Below, one piece after another: positions 5,576-9,359 of a DNA stretch of 9,359 nucleotides (its first letter is position 1; the number at the start of each line of letters is the position of its first letter). The notes under the pieces were generated by a model. It saw nothing but the letters and a program-made list of their open reading frames with translations. It was not told the DNA's origin and ran no database searches. This DNA comes from Paracoccaceae bacterium (GTDB taxonomy: Bacteria; Pseudomonadota; Alphaproteobacteria; Rhodobacterales; Rhodobacteraceae): the NCBI GenBank assembly GCA_026709725.1, contig JAPOSK010000220.1:1-9359 (forward strand). The letters are read 5' to 3'. Position numbers and translations under genes: made by a program.

Positions 5576-6636
5576 GACTGCCGTATCCTCTGCCCGGATT
5601 GTGCATCGAAGAAATAGAGATGGTCGGTATCGAACGCGATTGTTTCCTGAGCGCCAAGTTCAGCCCGATAATCGCGGGATGCCTTGATTTCCATGGTCCC
5701 GCATCCAGCCTTCAGGGTCAGAAAGGTGATGTCACCTGTGGGCTCAACGCCAAAGACCTCACCAGTCAGATTGTGTGCGGATGCACCGGATTTGACGACC
5801 GAACAGTCCTCCGGCCGGACACCAAGTGTGACGGGGCCCTCCGTGTCAATGTCAACATTCTGAACCTCCACATTGTCGGCATGAAATCTGCCGTGACTGA
5901 TTTCACCATTGATCAAGTTCATCGGTGGAGCGCCGATGAACGACGCAACAAAAGCGTTTGCAGGATCCCGATAGATTTCATCGGGGGTGCCGATCTGCTG
6001 GATTGTCCCGCCGTCCATGACCACGATTCGATCAGCAAGGGTCATGGCCTCGATCTGGTCATGGGTGACATAAACCGTGGTAATCTTCAGATGTCTCCGC
6101 AGACGCTTGATCTGGACACGCATCGCCTGCCGGAGCCTGGCATCCAGGTTTGACAGGGGCTCGTCCATCAGAAACACCCGCGGTTGACGCACGACAGCCC
6201 GGGCCAGTGCAGCCCGCTGGCACTGCCCCCCAGACAGGGCCGCGGGCTTTCGGTCAAGAAATTGACCAAGTTCGACCATGTCAGCCGCTTCGCGCACGCG
6301 CTGGTCATGCGTGCCCCTTGGTATGTTCCGCATGCGGAGGGGGAAGCGGATGTTTTCATAGATCGACATGTTGGGGTACAGTGCATAGCCCTGAAAAACC
6401 ATCGCAACATCCCTGTCTCGTGCGTCGACATCATTGATGATCTGGCCATCAACGGTGATCTCGCCCTCTGTCGGCTCCTCAAGGCCGGCGATCATGCGCA
6501 GCGTGGTGGTCTTGCCGCAACCGGAAGGTCCAAGCAAGACGAGCAGCTCCTCATCGGCAATATCGATAGTGGCATCCCGGACTCCCCAGATGGTGTCCCA
6601 TTTTTTCTGGATGCCCCTGAGTTGAATATGAGCCAT
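5572..6636 (-). CDS. Sugar ABC transporter ATP-binding protein (UgpC/MalK/MsmX type)
   Basis: A 354-residue ATPase that powers a CUT1-type sugar importer on the cytoplasmic face of the membrane. Walker A GPSGCGKTT is at 36-44, the Q-loop Gln at 82, the signature LSGGQCQR at 134-141 (Cys where Arg is usual), Walker B VFLMDEP at 154-160, the D-loop SNLDA and the H-loop His at 192. A TOBE-type C-terminal regulatory domain follows from about 235 (APPMNLINGEI, LGVRPED, GEVFGVEPTGD). The ATG at 6636 follows the permease stop by five bases with AGGG about six bases upstream, and its end overlaps the kinase start. The full motif set indicates an active enzyme. Such ATPases are often shared between importers, so it could also serve permeases encoded elsewhere. 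Confidence 0.93.
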   Translation of the reverse strand: MAHIQLRGIQKKWDTIWGVRDATIDIADEELLVLLGPSGCGKTTTLRMIAGLEEPTEGEITVDGQIINDVDARDRDVAMVFQGYALYPNMSIYENIRFPLRMRNIPRGTHDQRVREAADMVELGQFLDRKPAALSGGQCQRAALARAVVRQPRVFLMDEPLSNLDARLRQAMRVQIKRLRRHLKITTVYVTHDQIEAMTLADRIVVMDGGTIQQIGTPDEIYRDPANAFVASFIGAPPMNLINGEISHGRFHADNVEVQNVDIDTEGPVTLGVRPEDCSVVKSGASAHNLTGEVFGVEPTGDITFLTLKAGCGTMEIKASRDYRAELGAQETIAFDTDHLYFFDAQSGQRIRQS

Positions 6637-6641
6637 GATCC

Positions 6642-7484
6642 CTAACCCTTGATAGCGCCCATCGTCAGTCCGCGCGACAGGTGTCGCTGGATTGCCGCAA
6701 CCACGAGGAAGACGGGAACAAACGCAAGAAACGCCACCAGGGCGATCGCATTGTAGATCAGGCCATCCGAGCCACCGGTAAAGTTGGCCAGCGCAACCGA
6801 CAGTGTATAGGCATCAGGTGTTGATGCGATGAGCAGCGTAAAGAGGAACTCGTTGATCGCAAACACCATGGCGATCACCGCGGCCGTAATGATGCCGGGG
6901 CGGACGGCGGGAATTGTGATCTCCCACAGAATCCTGAGATCGCCCGCACCGTCAATTCTAGCGGCATCTTCAATCTCCTTCGGGATGTCAGTCATGTAGG
7001 ACCGGATGATCCATGTCACGATGGAGAGATTGATGGCAGCATAAATCAGCATCAGGGCCCAGATTGTATCCAGAAGTCCCATGTTCCGGAACAGGAAAAA
7101 GATCGGGATCGCGACGATGGCCGGTGCCATCATGCGGGTTGAAGGGATATAAAAGCCGATATCCTCTTTACCCTTGTAGTCGTAGCGGGCGAGGGAATAG
7201 GCAGCAGGGATGGCCAGAGCCAGATCAATCGCAACGGAGCCAAAGATGGCAGCCACCGAGTTGCGGAGATATTTTGCCATCGGCCAGTCCGACCAGATCA
7301 TGTGCCAGGCATCAAGCGACAGCGTGGGAAGGTATATGGGCCGGGCAGTGATGATCTCTGTTCTGGGTCGGAAACCGATCGACAGGAACCAGAGGACCGG
7401 AACAAGGCAGAAGAGGGCCCAGGATCCCAGGATGAGATACCGGATGAAAAGGTTGTCACCATTTGTGCGCCGGACCGTCATCAC
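6642..7484 (-). CDS. MalG-type (CUT1) sugar ABC transporter permease
   Basis: A 280-residue inner-membrane permease with six predicted helices (about 14-36, 74-98, 117-133, 137-160, 196-216, 243-265). The cytoplasmic EAA loop EIEDAARIDGAGDLRILWEI continues TIPAVRPGI (170-198) and contacts the ATPase. The C-terminus LSRGLTMGAIKG is the standard end of MalG-like proteins, so it is full length. Start: GTG 7484 or ATG 7481, both sitting on the TGA stop of the decayed Fic gene; only a weak GGGGC lies upstream, so translation may depend on coupling. A MalF-type partner and a periplasmic sugar-binding protein normally precede this gene; neither is here, since the upstream position is taken by the Fic relic. 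The cluster may be non-functional or rely on parts elsewhere. Confidence 0.92.
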   Translation of the reverse strand: MMTVRRTNGDNLFIRYLILGSWALFCLVPVLWFLSIGFRPRTEIITARPIYLPTLSLDAWHMIWSDWPMAKYLRNSVAAIFGSVAIDLALAIPAAYSLARYDYKGKEDIGFYIPSTRMMAPAIVAIPIFFLFRNMGLLDTIWALMLIYAAINLSIVTWIIRSYMTDIPKEIEDAARIDGAGDLRILWEITIPAVRPGIITAAVIAMVFAINEFLFTLLIASTPDAYTLSVALANFTGGSDGLIYNAIALVAFLAFVPVFLVVAAIQRHLSRGLTMGAIKG

Positions 7485-8436
7485 AACTCAGCCCCGTGCA
7501 GACCTGCAAGCCGCTCCCGTATGCAGGCAGCAACCCCATCCCTGTCAGATTCCGGGATCCCGGTCCTGATCGCCATCTCAATCAGATCATCATGCCGAAA
7601 TCCCCTGAATTCCAGAACGCGGCACCGGACCCCGTCGCGGATGACGTCCCGATAGGCGAGCGCCGCCTTGTTCGGGATCTCGATTTCTGCCCGAAGCCCA
7701 TGGTAATTCCCTGCTGATTCCAGATCGGCATCGATGAAGACTTCGCGCAACAGCGAGACATTGTTCAACTCATTGATGCCGATCAGCCCGTCGATGCAAT
7801 CCCGGTCATCCATTTTCAGGAATGACATGGGCGCAAGACCGGATTTCAACAGTGGAATGTTGGATGCGATCCGCGATGTCCGCTTGTTGATATACGCAAA
7901 ACCCACAGATACGGGATATGAATGAGAAGGAAGAAGGCCTGCTCGAAGGGGTCTGTGATCTCCGAAGTCTTGTGAAGAAGGATGTCAAACTCCTCAGCGA
8001 TCGTGACTGCGTCATCAGGTGGCTGATAGCTCGAATGCGAGATTGCCACCGGCAGGGCTCGGAGCCGGTCGGACAAGGCCGGGTCAGCCAGCAGCCGGTT
8101 GTGGTCTGTTCGAGGCAGATACCATGTTTTTCCTGGCACATAGGCATCGATGAATGTGTGTCTGTAAGAGACGGTCCGGCGACGATGATGCGGGATGGAC
8201 AGGCGCGTGCGAACAATTGCAGGGTCTGCAATCTGATACCGGGCCGCCCGGCCCGGCCCCCTCCCCGAGACATCGACCTGCCCCGCATCAACGAGCCGCT
8301 TTGTGGCGCGCCAAACGGTCGTTTCGCTTATATCCGGCGCAGCAGCCCTGCGAATGGCATCGCGCCCGGAGTCAGGATTCCGGGCAATGAAATCAAGGAT
8401 CTTTTGATCTAAGGGCTTCATGAAATGATTATCCAT
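7481..8436 (-). pseudogene. Decayed winged-helix/Fic-domain gene (internal deletion and frameshift)
   Basis: Two frames together make a remnant of a long Fic-family protein (COG3177-like, wHTH then Fic). Frame one, from ATG 8436 (or 8421), has a helix-turn-helix at about 7-70 and the family block YRHTFIDAYVPGKTWYLP (91-108). It then jumps directly to LLADPALSDRLRALPVAIS, which in intact members lies about 100 residues later. The missing part normally includes the SRLEGNTY-type inhibitory helix. The frame continues with DPFEQAFFLLIHIPYLW (to residue 178, near 7903) and goes out of frame. The other frame resumes with GFAYINKRTSRIASNIPL and reaches the stop at 7481-7483. Restoring one base gives HIPYLWGFAYINKR, aligning with the usual HLPYLQPFxDVNKR; the Asp is Tyr here. 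The C-terminus stops at GLHGAEL, about 15-20 residues short of the typical end. A sequencing error could explain the frameshift but not the deletion or truncation. Confidence 0.8.
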
Positions 8437-8459
8437 ATGATTTGGAATGGTTTTCTATG

Positions 8460-8473
8460 GAAATCAAGATTTC
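8460..8473. repeat. Split palindrome upstream of the wHTH-Fic relic
   Basis: GAAATC and GATTTC flank a 2-base spacer, 24 bases before the relic's ATG at 8436. The position suits an operator for the winged-helix domain of that gene, but six-base arms in AT-rich DNA may be chance. Confidence 0.3.
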
Positions 8474-8653
8474 GTTGCAGCAAAAATGAAACGATTTTCC
8501 AGTTCCTGGACGGCTGTCATGGATATCTGTTTCGGGGGATGGGCAGGATGCCTGCGTATCAGGATGGGACTGCGGGTGAAACACCGGGTCGGTCCCTGCG
8601 GATTTCATCGGATTCTGCACAGGAAGGGAGCGGATCTCATGCCCGGATGCATC

Positions 8654-8674
8654 GTTGTCATGTCAGATGACAAC
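8654..8674 (-). terminator. Hairpin after the TRAP gene
   Basis: GTTGTCAT (8654-8661) and ATGACAAC (8667-8674) form a perfect 8-bp stem with a 5-base loop, about 30 bases past the TRAP stop. No T run follows in the minus direction, so it may only stabilise the transcript end rather than terminate it. Confidence 0.35.
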
Positions 8675-8702
8675 TCCCAACCGGCGGCAGACGGTCCCTT
8701 GA

Positions 8703-9359
8703 TCAGAAGATTGTTCCGGGGAGCCAGGTTGAGAGGGCCGGAAACTGGAAGACGAGGTACATGCCGAGGATCTGGAGAGCGATGAAGGGAAGAACGCCAC
8801 GATAGATAGCGGTGGTTGTCATGTCTTTTGGGGCAACGCCTCGCAGATAGAAGAGCGAAAATCCAAAGGGCGGGGTCAGGAAACTTGTCTGCAGGTTGAT
8901 GGCGATGAGCATGCCGAGCCAGATCGGATCGTGCCCCATCACGATCAGCTGGGGGGCGACCAGCGGCAGGACAATGACAGCGATCTCCACGAAGTCCAGA
9001 AAGAAGCCAAGGATGAACAGGAACACCATGGTGAAGACCAATGCGCCGGTGGCATCGCCCGGGAGCCGGGCGAGAATCGTGACAACGCGCTCTTCGCCGC
9101 CGAGACCAATCAACACCAGTGAAAAGAAGCCTGCGGCAAGGATCGTGGCAAAGATCATTGCCGTCATGGTCAGGGTTGATGTTGCAGACTGGCCAAGCAC
9201 GCCTGTCCTGAGGCCTGAGCGGGCTGCAGCAAGGATGGCGAGGATGCCGAGAGCGATCAGGACACAATAGAACAGGGCCAGAAGGTAGGCGGATGCCTCC
9301 ACCGCTTCCCTTTGCAGCCTGACCGGAAACGCTCCCGATACGATAAAAGCCAGCACCAG
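8703..9359 (-). CDS. dctM: TRAP transporter large permease subunit DctM-like (partial, C-terminal part)
   Basis: The C-terminal 218 residues of the large membrane subunit of a tripartite ATP-independent periplasmic transporter, which couples organic-acid uptake to the sodium gradient. The frame is open through the right edge, so the start is outside the window. Several membrane helices are visible (for example ILGFFLDFVEIAVIVLPLVA and ALFYCVLIALGILAILAAA). The block INLQTSFLTPPFGFSLFYLRGVAP is typical of the DctM branch annotated for mannitol or chloroaromatic-type substrates, and the FLDF segment is conserved in the family. The stop TGA is at 8703-8705. The small DctQ and binding-protein genes are not seen and would lie to the right. 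It is unrelated to the sugar cluster, from which it is separated by the Fic relic. Confidence 0.92.
   Translation of the reverse strand: MVLAFIVSGAFPVRLQREAVEASAYLLALFYCVLIALGILAILAAARSGLRTGVLGQSATSTLTMTAMIFATILAAGFFSLVLIGLGGEERVVTILARLPGDATGALVFTMVFLFILGFFLDFVEIAVIVLPLVAPQLIVMGHDPIWLGMLIAINLQTSFLTPPFGFSLFYLRGVAPKDMTTTAIYRGVLPFIALQILGMYLVFQFPALSTWLPGTIF

Larger units (their letters stand above)
8437..8702. other. Intergenic stretch between the TRAP gene and the Fic relic
   Basis: About 265 bases without a supportable gene. It holds an AT-rich part with a split palindrome near the Fic relic start and a hairpin near the TRAP stop. No ribosome site precedes either candidate ATG of the relic. 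Confidence 0.5.

Noticed and set aside
7895..7910. Programmed -1 frameshift in the Fic relic at GGGTTTT
   Set aside because: The heptamer is not in the X-XXY-YYZ register of the zero frame, and the gene also has a large deletion and a truncated end, so mutation (or a read error) is the simpler explanation.
7918..8412. Plus-strand frame of 164 codons opposite the Fic relic
   Set aside because: The minus strand reads as recognisable wHTH-Fic sequence in two frames; the plus frame shows no motif and no ribosome site.
1..9359. CRISPR arrays and insertion-sequence ends
   Set aside because: No regularly spaced direct repeats other than the 11-base heptamers and the 21-base heptad, and no transposase-like frame or matching terminal inverted repeats were found.

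Overview
The window looks like a chromosomal piece of a moderately GC-rich alphaproteobacterium. The PstS/PstC type, the tRNA gene with encoded CCA, the TRAP large permease and the codon use all fit that group; no genus can be named from sequence alone. About half is ordinary transport metabolism. The middle (roughly 1.7-4.5 kb) and the 7.5-8.4 kb stretch look like accessory DNA.

Layout. (1) 1-1483, minus strand: phosphate uptake genes pstS and pstC (pstC runs off the left edge). A terminator-like hairpin lies between them, and upstream of pstS is a four-unit, 11-bp-phased heptamer array that looks like a tandem Pho box. (2) 1621-1759, plus strand: tRNA-Ser(CGA) with its own sigma70-like promoter, divergent from pstS. 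(3) 1760-2272: no convincing gene, three clustered hairpins. (4) 2273-3336, plus strand: a two-gene module matching 'mobile mystery protein A' (HTH) and 'mobile mystery protein B' (Fic domain), overlapping by GTGA, probably toxin-antitoxin-like. (5) 3337-3917: non-coding, with a hairpin, a G-quadruplex motif and a candidate terminator. (6) 3918-4091: a 57-aa small gene whose ribosome binding site lies in one arm of a perfect 10-bp inverted repeat. (7) 4182-4526: a one-TM coiled-coil protein of unknown role. (8) 7484 down to 4607, minus strand: a tight cluster of MalG-type sugar permease, UgpC/MalK-type ATPase and PfkB-family kinase. The partner permease and binding protein are missing. (9) 8436-7481, minus strand: a decayed winged-helix/Fic gene of a second, unrelated Fic subfamily, with an internal deletion, a one-base frameshift inside the active-site motif and a truncated C-terminus. 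Its stop overlaps the start of the sugar permease. (10) 9359-8703, minus strand: C-terminal part of a TRAP transporter large subunit.

How it fits together. The pst genes form a phosphate-starvation unit in which PstS can be made in excess of the membrane parts. The sugar cluster would take up and phosphorylate a carbohydrate, but only with a second permease and a binding protein from elsewhere. The Fic relic sits where those genes normally lie, so rearrangement probably removed the front of the operon. The mobile mystery pair beside a tRNA gene resembles an island or its remnant, although no att repeat or integrase is visible. The least explained item is the hairpin-sequestered 57-aa gene.
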